NCBI GenBank assembly: GCA_030248295.1
Contig: JASANH010000626.1
Coordinates: 558,001-622,000 of the forward strand
Reading direction: 5' to 3'
DNA from: Mesodorylaimus sp. YZB2_4
Taxonomy: Eukaryota > Nematoda > Enoplea > Dorylaimida > Dorylaimidae
DNA: 64,000 nt
Shown: one piece after another, positions 22,976-35,841 of the stretch
How the letters are laid out: the number at the start of each line of letters is the position of its first letter
Numbering within the stretch: the stretch's first letter is position 1
Translations under genes and position numbers: made by a program
The notes under the pieces: generated by a model
Database searches by the model: none
Told to the model about the DNA's origin: nothing
Seen by the model: the letters and a program-made list of their open reading frames with translations, nothing else

Positions 22976-23367
22976 CTGCAGTCCAGCATCGCTTGATCCA
23001 CCGATCCGCCCGAACCAGGGGGTGGATCGGCTCCCGATCCGATCCAACTGCTGGATTGGCCGGATCGGCAACTAAAATTTTTCGCGCTTTGTCTACTGGA
23101 AAATGATAAAATGTGGCATACTCTGATAAAGTCGTGTTTTTTCTCAAATCAGCATTTAATCGCACTGGGCGCTTGTTAGCTCTCTCGTGTCTTTGGAGTG
23201 ATCTGATGGAGAATTACAGCGAGGAACCATGGCAGGTTGGCGAGTACTCATTGTCAGTGCCAAAGGCGTCATCCCCACCAATCTTGAATCCTATGAAACG
23301 GATCGGCCGGATCGGATCGGGATCCGGATCCAGGCTTATGGTCGGATCGGTCGATGCTGGTCTGCAG
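22976..23367. mobile_element. inverted-repeat (MITE/foldback-like) element
   Basis: The ends are ctgcagTccagcatcg (22976-22991) and its inverted partner cgatgctggTctgcag (23352-23367). The arms extend inward for about 80-95 bp as GATC-rich sequence with imperfect inverted similarity (ggatcgg, cccgatccgatcc). About 200 bp of unrelated DNA separates them. There is no transposase and no clear target duplication. Confidence 0.55.
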
Positions 23368-25495
23368 TGCGGTACAGGCTCCTACAAGCTGACAGCTCCC
23401 CAATGAAGCCCCTTACCGTATGGTCCGCTAGCAGGCCATCCGGGGCCAAGCAGCAGCTAGGATCATTGTGGTCTGATCAAATGGCACTGACTCCATCGTG
23501 TGGTAATTGTGCCTGATAGGACTCGGCTAGCTGAACCAAGTGCCACGTCGCCATTGGCATAAATAGTCGGGTCTTGTGGAGCCAGATTCAGTCCCCCGCA
23601 AGCCATGCAGGTTCCACTCGACTGGTGGCCAAGTCCGATCGCCAGTGTCTCATCGCACGCCTAATACCTAATGGCACAGCATATGGCGTCTGACCCCTTT
23701 TTGTCTGTGCTGCTCTACCAGAATTACAAGCCGCTTACGATTAGATGTTCCATTGAAAAATTGCCGCAGCTGCTTCAGGCATCAGTGAATGTTCTTTTGT
23801 GACCTGGCGACTTATTGTTTATTGTTTGTGCCCTTACCTGGTCTTCTACTCGTAACATAAAGTTGCAACTGCAACGATGCAAGTGCTGAAAGATAGTTCT
23901 CCCAAGTTATGCGCACATCTCAATCGGAATCTTTGGTGGATCCTGAGAGGTTTCCGGCGGCCCTTTGAGAACTGAATGATGGATTTTGATCATTTCTGAG
24001 CCTTTGATCAAGACATCAATCAATGATCCGGCTCACCAGAACCTTGTCCAGATGAAAGACTACAGCAGTTGATAGATTAAGCCAGCTTGACTATTGCCAA
24101 CTATTCCAGCTTGCGACCTGCAGTAAGTCTACTGAGGTGCCCAAGAAACCTCAAAATTCGAAATTGAAATTCAGCTGAAATGTGGATCTCCATTCCAGCT
24201 GACGACGCTGGAAAAACTGCTTTTTTATGACTCATGGACTAGCCAGCAGAGCCTGCTGTTATCCTTCATCCAGTCAAGAAAGTCTGTCGTTTTAGCGAGG
24301 CTCTAGTCCATGTAAGAACAAGTCTGCCTAGCACTGGATGGGGTTTAGTTGTGATTGACCACGCACCATCCTTTGCTTATTTGACCGTGATCGCCTGCGC
24401 AGGATGTCCAAGCGAACCAAGGATGCATTATTCTGCATATGCTGCGGCTGTCTTCCAAGTATGCCGTTATGGTATGCCCTTTATGACCGTAGCTGCGTGA
24501 AGGTTCAGCCAGCCAGCTATGGGCTTTATACGCGGCGTCATGTGATATTGGAACAGCTGCCAAAGCACAGGGGTGACCACGCAACGCATTCTGGGTTTGG
24601 TTAGCCTCATGTGGTCAGGACGGTCGATTTCAAAGTGATGTGTATGGTGGCACTCACATGTCAAATGTCTGCTGTGGTTATCGTAGCCATTCGCGACCAC
24701 ACGGCTAAAAGCAGCAGAATGGTTTGGCCAGCTCCTACTTTGGCATTTGCCCCGATATCAAACTCAAATTTATAAGTTCGCGGTGTCGATTCGTAACTAA
24801 AGGATACCCTTGCTTTTGATCCCTGATCATAAGCCACCTGTTGGTTAGCTCACGCACACACCCAGCCAACACGTGAAGATTCAGCCAGCGGTACGGCTTT
24901 ACTTTCCTAACCGAAACTCGCCATGAGCAGTTTGAATATACTGTAACTACAGCTGAATCTGCGATGTGGTGCCAAGTGGATCAGTTGCGGGCAGCCTCCG
25001 TTTCTTTTTTACATTTAGCGGCATGTGATTGCACGTTTGCCGAGTACAGCATAGTATCTTTAGTTGGATTTGGTAGGGCACAAGTTGAAGTTGATCGGGA
25101 CGACCACACGTAGATCAGCGTTCGGGTGATGATTTACTGTACGTGGATAGACCACACTGACTTGCCTGAACATAAGCTGATCATAAGCTATACAGCTACG
25201 ATAATCACTCCTTTTGCCCTGTATGTACACTATGTACAATTCGTGCTCATAAGCAGCAAAGCACTTCGTTTCTATTCTGAGAAAGTTTTGCATGCGGACA
25301 TTTCGAATTTTTTTATCTGCCCAATGAGTGGGAAGCATTTTGGCAATATTCAGCCACTAGTCAAGCCCTATACCACAGGAGTGCAGGGACCGACCACACG
25401 ATAGATTTGTAGAGGCTCGACTGGTTCGATACTCTGTACGGAGCTGGCAGCTAGGCGCGTCACCCGTCAGGGTGACGTTTCAGCATGTACTAAGT
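23368..25495. other. 2.1-kb intergenic region, no gene seen
   Basis: No exon with splice support and no RNA gene was found. Several 60-90-codon frames on both strands look random. Confidence 0.4.
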
Positions 25496-25816
25496 CGGAA
25501 GACTTGGTTGGCTGCCTGGGATTTTGGCGTGGTGCGAAAGCTCCTTTCAGGACCGGACTACAGGTTCCCTCTGCTTATGTGTTCTACTTGGAGCATCTCC
25601 AATGACGGTAATTGCGGGTGGGCTACCCTGCTCGTCTTGCTCTCTACTCGAGCACCTCGACGGAATAAGTGGGTTACTCACGGCCATTCGTGCAAGGCAG
25701 CGAGGGTTTAGGGTTAACCAACCCACCTCGATCGCCAGGGATCGAACCCCAGGCGAGCACGGCCACTCGCTAAAAATCGGGTAGACTTAGACGAACCGAT
25801 ACACCAACGCAGCCGC
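25496..25816 (-). mobile_element. degenerate SINE, copy 6, with an adjoining repeat
   Basis: About 25560-25816 is an old minus-strand SINE. It has a B-box-like GGGTTCGATCCCT, the landmark cagcgagggttta and a head ending in caacgcagccgc. The preceding 25496-25553 matches 43327-43383 (gtcggaagac, ggctggc/ttggctgc, ggcgtggtgc), so a second repeat is joined to it. The low-coordinate end is unclear. Confidence 0.65.
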
Positions 25817-26697
25817 TTGCATGTGCCTGCTCGACTGTAATTGAGTGTGCCCTGGTGTTGCGATGGTTGGTGTGCCGTGGGCGGTATGCATAACCGAGGA
25901 GCCGATGACGTGCACTGTTGGATTTGGTAGCCGGTGCGCCTACATGCATAAGTTCAGTCTGTCTGTCTCTCAACAGGTGCCCAATGCACGCACTCCGAAG
26001 GGACGTGATTCCAGGTAAATTTACGCCCCCTCCATTGAGAAGATATTGCCGTTAACTGCTCTGATCGACTGGCTAAACGTAAGGAAATGCCTCCCGCGCA
26101 CATGGGTCCCTGCTAGTCGCAAACTCACCAGTCGCTCAGTGCCAACAGTATTAGTCAGTCACCCTGGAAGGCACTGTTGTTATTATCCCATCACGGGCCC
26201 CGAATAGTCCGTATAATTCGTATTCGCTAACATCCACTTTAGTTATAACTCCTAATTTGGGCACAACGTCAGCACATATATTTGTGCGGCCCGACCTGAA
26301 CCTGTTTTGTCTGCTCCTCCCCTTTGACTAACAACACAGTTTAGGGTAGGAAGGCGCAGTCGGCAGTTTGTGCATACAGTTGTCGTTGAAGACTGGGAAC
26401 TAGTCTTTTCAGAAATTGTGCGCACACATCGAGGTGTACTCCGTGGCCAGACTGTTTACGTTATCGTAGTGAAAACGAGAGTTACGTTCCCGCACGCAGC
26501 CAACACCAACATCGCTCGCTTGCCTTACAAAACTTCAAGTAGCATAGCCACTCTGCCGCACACCCCTGCTTCTGTATACAGTAACGCGTAGGGCAGTCCA
26601 TTCGAAACATAACAACGGACGCTAAACGTCGAGTGGCAAGAGAAAATGAAAAATCGTGGTTAGACTCGAACTACCATTCGGACCAAACTCGTACCCT
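25817..26697. other. spacer upstream of RASGEF1
   Basis: No gene is recognised. The 3' part should contain the promoter and leader of the RASGEF1 transcript; no specific motif was identified. Confidence 0.4.
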
Positions 26698-29600
26698 ATG
26701 GCTGCGAATCGTCGTTGGCGAGCCTCATCGGCCGACGATAACGATGGGTACTCGCTCAGAAGGAAATCTGAACTGTGTCCACCGACTTATTTCATGATTC
26801 ATCGGCAAGGATCTATTCAAGAACAAGTGCAGGTAAGTCCTTTTTTGATTCCGTTTCGCAATTTGCATTAAAAACAGTGCATTCGATACAAAACCCGAAA
26901 CGTATTCACCAACATTTTCCCACGCGTACATCCCATTATTCCCTTACTGTATGCCGTGCGCGATCATCCAAGCACGCTGTACACCTACAGCACTGTATAA
27001 GTATTGCATTTACTTGTACAGTCATAAATTATCGATTACCATTCATTGAAATATGTAGACTTGGGGAAAGTGAATTTTACTTTGAGAAGTAAATCAATGT
27101 TCGATATTTACTCTTCTTCTTCGATATCGTCGCTTATGTTGATTGGGCCCAGGTTAAGGAGCGTGGTGATGACCGATGCCAACACGATCGTTTTTGAGAT
27201 GTGAGCCGGCGAAGGCACGTTCTCAAATTTCACCACATACCCAATCTGAGAGAGACCGCATCCAATTTTGGGGCGTATCGTACCAATGAACTGATCTCGT
27301 TTGTAACACGCGTATTGAGTCGGATGGAAAGTCAGTCCGAGCCAATGCAAAAATGAGAAACAGCAATTCTTCTCCACGCGCACATCCAAGAACGGGATGG
27401 TGGCTTGGTTGGCGCGTATGATCTGCATGTCGAAAGCTTCATCTTTTTCGGTCGCTTTCCAAGCTGTCAAACGGTTGGCCCGGTTTATTCTATAAATAGT
27501 AACGCCCGTTTTATGTTTCATTTTGGCAATTTCGTTTGCGTGAGAAAGTGTAGATGCTTTCTTCTCGACCGCTTGAGGACCAGCCAATGCCGCGGCCGGA
27601 TGTTTGATTCGCATGGAACTCGCCAAAGTGAGTGCGAATAGAATATTTTCTTTGTCATCACCGGCCGCGTGCACGTTCAAGGTACGATTTCTGTGAGTAT
27701 AACGCCCGCGAAGAAATGGAGTGCCGTTCAAGTAGGAAATTCGAATTGGAATCTCTGTCACTCCATAACTGATCCTGAAGTGGAAGCTGATTCAAATACA
27801 TTTCCCCTCCCCATTCAATCACTCGTGCTCGCAGCAGGTGCGCAGACAGCGTTCACAAAGATGTGCGTGCTGAGATTTCGAAAGAAATTTGTCCAGCATC
27901 ATAAAACCTAAAATCACAAACTGGCCATGAGACCCAGGTGCCATCTAGGCTAGCAATCCCTGGACCATCCGACCCCGAAGTCCACCACCAAAGCATAAAG
28001 CAGAGCGGCTACCATCTGACGTACTGCCCGGATAGATCGTCGAACTCGACCACGAACCCGTTCACATCAGTCAGCATAATACATTCTGCCAGATCTTCCA
28101 AATTCAGTACCGAGTTGATGAGTTGCTCGCTGTGCCTTTTGGCCATACGAGCGAAGTTGCTCATGTTTGCCTTCTCGATCTTTGACCTACAACGACTGCT
28201 CTGGCGGCGTCTCTGGAGCTATATGGAGGAACGTCGTTCTAACGGGCCTACGAACAGAGTAGAATGGTGCCGACGAGCCATAGTTGGTAGGACCACGTTC
28301 GTGTTACCGTTTTTCCCTTCAAGGCTGGCGAGCTAACAGGTTTTGCTTTCCGACCAGCTTACGCCGATGCATCGAGCTCGTTGGTGCATTTCATTTAAAA
28401 ACCTGTCGTCGATAATAATTTATACAAGATATGCGCAGCGAAAATCGCTCGTCCCAAACTATTTTTGTTAGCTGCGAGAATCCTTTTACCCCGTCCAATA
28501 GGGGATGCCTGCGCAATAGCTGTTCATGCATCACCCTCCTGGCGGCGGTTTGTCGAAAATGTACACGAATTATATTTGGCTAAAGTTCACAATTACTGTT
28601 TTTCATCAAGCATGACGCAACCGGATCCCGTTTCGGCCCCTCATTCAGCCCGAAATGAGATCTGTGAAATATAGTATACTGTAATCGGATAATAGCCCAC
28701 TTTTTCTAGCGTACTAGCCGATATCTGGAACACCAGCGAGAAAGACTGCAAAAGATAAAAAAAGATATCGAGAGGAAAGTCAATCAACAACTGGGCCGAT
28801 CGGTAAGTCAACTTCCCCTTCCCTAGTTTTCCCTGATGCTAATTTGAGATGCCCAGTGCTAATTGCTAGACACTTTTGAGCATTCTCGCTTTCCAAATTT
28901 GCTTTCGCAATATCCAAATTTGGAATTTGTCATTTCCAATTTGTTTGCAGACTTTACGCTTGTATTTTTAGACTAGCCTGTTGGATGAGGCGCCATCAGA
29001 TTTGGATTCGCGACGTCGAAAGTTTTCCGATTCATTCAACGAAGGCAGACGGTACCCGTATCGAAGCACGAGTAGTGTAGCGCGTCAACGGGGACTGTAC
29101 CAGAATGTGGACGATTTCCTAGAACAGGTGCGTATACAAACTAGGCCCCCACTCGACGCTGATAAACTCATTATGCCTGATCAACGCCCTTTTTTTGGTG
29201 CGGTATGGTTAAAGAATAATATTTGTGTACCATTCGCCCCCTTCGTGCCACAGAGTTTAGACAATCTGAAGGGACAGTTCTTAAAATGGCCCAGACACAG
29301 ACCGGTTTCCCTTGAATATGGAGAATGAATGTCTGCAACAAAAAGGTAGTCCTGTCCTACTTTTTCGAATTGAGTTCTTTCAACCATATATCTTAAAACT
29401 TGGCTGAAGGCAGGTTTTGTTTGTTGCAAAGCGATTATGGGCCAAAAATATTTCCCTCTTGCTGGAAATTCAAAAAGTGGCACACATAAGCTTGGTACTT
29501 ACTGTTGGCAATGGAACCCCAATGCCGTTAAAAATTGAAGAAAGCGCACTCAAGGGAGACGCTTTCTTAGACGTACCTCAAGTTACCTGGTATAAAACCG

Positions 29601-32600
29601 GCGGAGGTGTTTTCCAGCTGGAAGAGAAAGCAACAGAGAAACATCATCCGGCAGGGATATAGTTCTACAAATATTGACTCATTGATTCCGACCTACATCA
29701 TTGATACTGACTCGTTAGGAGACAATCCGACCCCAGCAGAATTGATTACACTGGCCTTATCAGTTACGCGTTCTCTGCGGTAGCCGCGGAGACCATTAGG
29801 TAGTGTAGGTATGATGGTATTATGAGGCAAATAAGATCTGCCTCAGTGCCTTGGTGTATCGGATTCTTATCACGTGGACCCGGCTTGAATCCGGCGAAGG
29901 GAGTGCCCAGTGATCCCGTCAAAACTGTCCATCACTTATAAAGCGAGCTGCACGAATGTTTTGCGCGTGTCTGCCTTTGACGTCCATTGGACGGCTGATG
30001 TTTATGCCAGCATGTCACCATGGGTGGTGCACATGGGCCACTAGGGTGGATTGGATGGAGGCGCATTTACTCAACTCCTATATCGAACACACTAGTCACA
30101 TTTTCTGATTGCGCCCTGATGCTATAAACATTGTTGCGAAAACTGATCTATATATTTCAGGTATCAAAAAGCCAGCCTGCCATTTATTCTCACCTGCCCT
30201 CAAATGAAAATGACATCAAAGCACCCGCGTGGTCAGCTGTTGCGCCTGGAAAATGCTGGTTCGCCAAAACCATTGTGTCGCCGCCTCCAAAGCCAGATAG
30301 GCCCCAGTACCCACTCATGAGTAAGGTAAGATTTATGATCAAGGTTAGATAAACGATTTTTCTTCCCCCCCCCCCCCCCCCACATGTAAATCCACCCTTT
30401 TTCTCAAACCACAAATACGCGTAATGAGGGGCCTTGAGGAGGCCTTCTGCTGGAAGGAGACATGCCGAACCCCATCATTTGGCGCGATTCTGCAGAAGCA
30501 GGTGAACTAGAAGCGTAGTAGCTGGCTAGCGATGTCTTGCCGCCTCCTAGACGGTGGATGGTCGCACTTTATATAACGCTCAATAAATCGAGCTCGACTG
30601 TTTAATGAAATTACTCGACTCAGAGACCGCTTCCCCGGCTGCCACCATCGAGTCGTGAAATGCCTCCTGAGCTCGTTGTTTATTCTCGTGTTTTCCTGCG
30701 AAGAGATCTCGATGGCGGGAGTGGCTGGCAGTCTTATTGAGTTTTGTCAACTTGCTCAATTGAACTGTTGCACTTCACTTACTTGCTTCCCTATTTGCCA
30801 GACCACTCTCAAACTGATCACTTGACAGGGTTGTTTTTGTTGTGCTACTTGGTGTAGACGGGCATATGCCCTGTGGTCATTGTCATCCAGCCATCGTTGG
30901 CCGTATTGTTCGATGATTAATCGCAGTCTAGTCCCGCAATCACCGGCAGCGATGTGTTGGTAGCGGCTGAAATTCATCGCCTCTCCCTAGCGACCGTGGG
31001 GGTGGAGCATTGGAGCTTCCGGCATCGCCTCCTGAGGATTTGGTTTTTGCTGTTTTTCATCTCGACGAAAAACGCCATTAACGAAATCGACGTGCAGAAA
31101 CGCTTGTTTGGTGCGTACATGCTAGTAAAGCTTGCAGGCCTCGGTTTCCTCCCGTTCGTCTTTTCAGACCGACTCTACGCCCGAGCGCTTTCCCGCGCCC
31201 GATGGTCAGACCCGCGTAGTAAGTCCGTGCTCGTATAAGGCTCGCCGAGATTACTACAAGGCCCGAATGCAGGGTTGCTTTTTCCATTTAGTAATAAGAA
31301 GATTGACGAAAAGCTGGTTTGCATAGGCTGCAATAAGACCGTCTCTAATAAGTCGAAACCGAAGCGACACGGCCGACTGCCTGTGTTCTGGCTCCCAACG
31401 CTTACCAGCGGGGGCCATGCGTCATTGGTATCGAGTCATCGCTAGCCATCGGCAACATGGAAAGCCAAGCGGGCCCTTCGGACCATCCAAGGCGTTTGTG
31501 TTTACGCTTACTAGCGGTATTTCTCGCTACTGCAATGGCATTATGTACGAGGCTTTGTTGACGACTGGCCTTTCTATCGCTGCCATCATGATTCGTTGAA
31601 ATGAGGCTGAGCCTCTGGTCCAGGGGTCTCCCAGAGAGAGAAGCGTAATGATCGTTAAGAGCGGACCCGAGGGACCCGCCATCCCATCTCCCGTCAAATG
31701 GCCATCTGGTGAGCATTGTCGACTAGGAAACAAGACCTCGTCGCTGGCTTTTTTCGTAGACGGATGTCTTTTTTTGAAAAATATCCGGAAATAGAAATGC
31801 TTTTTGAACCTGAATAGTTTTTAGTCCCGCCACCCATTTCTGTCCCCGCCGGCGAGTAGCATGGAGCCAACAACCCCAGATAGCGGCGGCCCTCGGCACG
31901 TTCTCATTTGGCCATTTGAGCATCGAGTTTCGAGTAATTATTTAAGATAATCGAATGAAGTGGCCCGGTCTGATCTCAGGAGAGCGGGACAAATGGAATC
32001 GTTATCAAAGCGGGTGTGTTCTCGCTGCTGGCTTGTTTTGCACTCGTTTAAGCTATAGCTTACGTATTGGATGGTATATGCCTGTTTGTATACCTACCTA
32101 TAATATACGCCCACCTATACAAGCTCGATTGAAGTCTGTGTACACAGCTTATGTGTATTGGCATTTTCCAACCTTTCCTCCTTGAATGCGTTTTGCTTTT
32201 CTTCTGCCAGCTTCAAGCCGAGCGACCAGTGTTGGCGAGGTGGGGCAGTCTACGTTGCTTGTACCTGTTGCCTGGACGCGCGTCATTAGCGAGCCCGTTC
32301 TCCTTCCTTCTTTGGTCGACCGCCTTTCGTATACGGCCAAATTACGACGGACGTATTTGGTGTGCGACGGGGCCCGCTGACCTCGGCCGTATCGCGACCT
32401 CGAACGTAGGACAGATGTCGTGCTGCGCGGACAGGTCCTCTGCGGAGAGGCGATTTGTTTCAGCGTCAATATACGTCCTATGTTTCTCGATGACTGCGCA
32501 CTGGTCGAGTCGACCCTTGCGGTCCGATAGGCTCGCCGGGGGTCGGACGCACGCATCAAGAACGACCATTTGTCAAGGCTAAATGACCGACGGCCGGTCA

Positions 32601-35600
32601 GTCTCATCTAGTCTTCACCGCGGGAGGGATCGATAACGTGCATTTTTTATATCTGTTGGCGTTCGTCGAGGTGAGACGTACGCGAGAAACGAGATTCAGG
32701 ACTGCAGCCTCGATTGGCACCTGATGTGAGCGTATGCCGTTTGTCGGCGAGAAGGCGAACAGTTCATCAAGGCCAGATCGCTCTGGAAGTTCTACCTGTT
32801 CCCGCCTCTCTCACTCTCCAATCATACTGCCCACTTGAAATTGGTTTAGGCAATTGTCATTGAAAGTGCGCATTTTTTCTTTTCAGAGTAACATCGTCAT
32901 GTCATCGCCGTCAAGTTCGTCTTCTTCGTCGCCTTCGCGAGCCATGCCGCCCGCACTTCACTTAAACGGCTCTGCCTATCATTCTACGAATGGAGTCACT
33001 CACAATCAGAGCCATGGCCAAGATACGCACCCGTCCCTGTCACCCCCCGTACTTTCCGCCAGGGACCCGATCACGGTGGACACTGGTCAGCAAATGTATT
33101 CAAAAATTCGTCAGCGATATCGATCGCCCATGAATGGAAATGGACTGTCGTCGAGGTCCAGCGAATCGTCCGCTTCGAGTACTCTGACCGAAACAACGAA
33201 TGGACATGCACTGGAGAAGGAGGATGAAAGGAAAGATGTAAGTATTCCCATTATCAATTCACTCCTCTGAACATTGATTTGTCTGCGAGATCTCCCACTG
33301 ACACACTTCTGGTCGCTCTTTCCTAAGCTCATTGTCTTCTACAGCAGCCCCGTGCTGAGCTGTTAGAAATGGAAGCAAAAAGCTAAGTGCGTTAGCACAC
33401 GGGATTTATGTGGGTTCTCCAGCGGGTGGTGCGCTCTGTTTATAAAGAGCCGAGTGTGTTTGTTTTGCTTGTCTGTAATTGCTTATAAGCTGCTGGTGTG
33501 ATTTATTGGGGGCAACTATGGCTTCTTATCTTGCCAGTAGGGGAGCTCCAATGAGATGTTGGTGCTTTTGATTAGCAGGCCCCATACTTCGTACACCTGC
33601 TTTTAGTAACTGACAGCAGGAATGTCAGGCGGGGCTAAGAATGCAAGGGCCAACCTAATGATGCCCATGGTCAGCAGTATCAGCAGGAGTCCTCTTTTAG
33701 ATCACATTCGATTCGGATGGCGAAATAGCGTCAGGCACGTTATCAGCATTGCTAAAGCGCCTTATGCCGAGCAAAGATTACTTTCCCGAAAAGTCCTACA
33801 TTTTCACGGTTCTACTGAACGCCCGCATGTTCACGAGTCCAATGGACATATTGCACGAAATCGTACAGCATTGTATTTTTGAACAGAATGCTAAAGGCGA
33901 TAATTTTAGAAAGGTATGGCGCTCTGGGGATTGAAGTCGGTTGCATTATTATGCTGACAGCTTTTGCAGGAATTGCGATCCAGGTTTTTCCACAACGTTT
34001 TGAAATTGATGTCGGAATGGACGGAGACATTTCCTTACGATTTTCGCAATGAAAAGATGAAAGAGAGGCTCAAACTGCTTTTGGAATTATGCTGCAGTTC
34101 AACCGACCCGTCGTTGCGTGGCTACAAAAGTGTACTTTTGCAAAACGTTGCTAACAAGGTGAGAGACCGGATCTTCCTGGGCTTGGCTTGAATTGGGCTC
34201 CAATAGGTTTTGGTTTGCCGAGGCCCGCGCTAGCTGTGTGTCCCACAACCTCGGGATAAGCCAATGTAACCGACACCTTGATTTTAGGTGTCCAAACTCG
34301 AACGATATGAGAAGGCTTTGAGTGAACTTGAACGGGATGGCAATCGTTGCGTACACCCGTCGGAAATTTTTGTAAGTCTGGCTGCAAGTTGTATAGATCC
34401 ACATACAGATACTGTATGCTAGAATTTGTTTTTTATCCTGAATTTCCCTTTGCAGACCGGAATTGCAGAGAAATGTGCCAGCCCGATAATTGTTGCTCAA
34501 CAATTGACCCACATTGAATTGGTAGACCGCCATAACATTCAGTCTGCCTCTTATTCCAACCGTGTGTCCGTTTTCAGGAGCGGCTAAGCATGATAGGCCC
34601 AGAAGAATTCATTCACGCCTTTTCGAGGGAGTGCTCATCCAAAGATACCACATTATTTGTAAGTTTTGGGCTTTCTTTTTTTTCATGGTTCTGCACATTC
34701 TATACGTTTCAGCTGCTCAATCACTCGAATAAAGGCGCGAAAACGGCTCGAAATATTGAACACTACGTTGATTGGTGCAATCGATTAAGTCGCCTGATTG
34801 CCACTGAAGTGTGTCGGGTGAGCTGCTAGAGTGGTCTTGTTTGTGACTCAATGACAAAAAAACAAGTACTTTTTTAAGCACGTCAAGAAGAAACATCGAG
34901 CGCGCGTTATTGAATTTTTTATTGACGTCGCCAAGGAATGTTTCAACATGGGCAATTTTAACTCGCTTATGGCCGTAGTGGGTAAGTAACACTGGCCTAC
35001 CTGGATAGTACCTTCTACTCTAGGATGCATTTTTGGATTTTCTTAGCAATGTATACTTTATTTTAGGAGGCATGGATATGAGTGCCGTTTCGAGGCTGAA
35101 GAAAACATGGGCCAAAGTGGATGTTAGCAAATTAGCTATATTGGAACATCAACTCGATCCATCAGGGAACTTTCTGAGTTATCGTTCTACTCTGAAAGCC
35201 GCTGTTTGGAGGTCCGCTGGTGCGACCAAAGATTCGGAGAAAGTAAGCTTGTAGCTATCGCAGTGCTATGAGGGCTAATGCAATGGTTGTTTCAGATAAT
35301 TGTGCCATTCTTCAGTTTGCTGTGGAAGGATTTACTAGCGTCTTACGAAGGCTGTGCTAAGCAGTTGCCTAACGGGCATCTCAATTTTGCTGTAAGTGCA
35401 TGGAAGCTGCTATTGTTCAACAGGTGAAGTCATCTTCTCTTTTTCAGATGTTCTCTCAGTTCGCCAGTCAGATGACGCAGTTCTTGCAGTGGAAGCAAGT
35501 TGAGGTGGGTAGCCGTGGTCTGTTTGCTCTTCAGTCTAATTGGCATTGTTGCATTTTAGTGCCCATTCGAAAGAAATGATGCTCTCTTGCGATACATCTT

Positions 35601-35761
35601 GACCAGTCCTACATTTACTGACAAAGGTAAGGACCAGCATTGACTCACCTGCGTTACTCTGAGCGCATTGTACGCCATTTCCAGCTTTACAACTGGTATC
35701 ATTCGAATATGAGCCACCGGAGACCCAAGTCGAGAAGGAACTGCAGAAGTCTCTGAAGTGA
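26698..35761 (+). CDS. RASGEF1: RASGEF1-family guanine nucleotide exchange factor
   Basis: This is a Ras/Rap-type GEF of about 737 aa, orthologous to vertebrate RASGEF1A/B/C, whose known members act on Rap2. Exons: 26698-26832, 28710-28802, 28972-29127, 30161-30325, 32887-33237, 33701-33913, 33970-34158, 34288-34371, 34456-34521, 34578-34658, 34713-34817, 34879-34981, 35067-35242, 35296-35391, 35448-35504, 35560-35626 and 35685-35761. The N-terminal about 300 aa are a basic, Ser-rich extension with a short coiled coil (YLEHQRERLQKIKKDIER); their link to this transcript rests on phase only. RasGEF-N follows (LKRLMPSKDYFPEKSYIFT; WTETFPYDFRNEKM). The catalytic domain has AQQLTHIELERLSMIGPEEF, KKKHRARVIEFFIDVAKE, CFNMGNFNSLMAVV and SRLKKTWAK. 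A stop at 35759 overlaps a possible gtgagc donor, giving an alternative end at 35841. A shorter form could start at the ATG at 32899. Confidence 0.92.
27108..28164 (-). CDS. uncharacterised 285-aa protein nested in RASGEF1 intron 1
   Basis: This gene lies wholly inside the 1.9-kb first intron of the RASGEF1 model and is transcribed antisense. Minus-strand exons are 28025-28164 (ATG), 27857-27907 (51 nt, phase-neutral) and 27108-27774; every junction keeps the frame and uses GT-AG. The start is MSNFARMAKRHSEQLINSVL. The middle part includes AGDDKENILFALTLASSMR. The second half has IPFLDVRVEKNCCFSFLHW and FIGTIRPKIGC, then a hydrophobic KTIVLASVITTLLNL stretch and an acidic end (DDIEEEE). I do not recognise the family. 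The arrangement of short strands ending in a hydrophobic helix faintly recalls Tubby-C/LURP-one/scramblase folds, which is only an impression. The 51-nt exon is the least certain part. Confidence 0.7.
29835..29915 (+). repeat. possible tRNA-like SINE head fragment
   Basis: TGGTGTATCGG followed 32-40 bp later by GGCTTGAATCC resembles degenerate A and B boxes. No cloverleaf and no similarity to the main SINE body were found. It lies in the intron between RASGEF1 exons 3 and 4. Confidence 0.25.
31168..31218 (+). other. candidate 51-nt cassette exon of RASGEF1
   Basis: It is bounded by a pyrimidine-rich tcttttcag acceptor and a gtaagt donor. Its 17 codons stay open in phase 0 on both sides, so inclusion would keep the RASGEF1 frame. 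The peptide is Ser/Pro/Asp-rich (TDSTPERFPAPDGQTRV), like its neighbours. It sits in the 2.56-kb intron 30326-32886. Confidence 0.4.
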
Positions 35762-35841
35762 GCATTGAAGTCACTGTTTGACTTACTGTAGGTACATAGA
35801 TCTGCGAAATTTTCAGGCTGGCTGCACCGTCCTCTCCCTAA

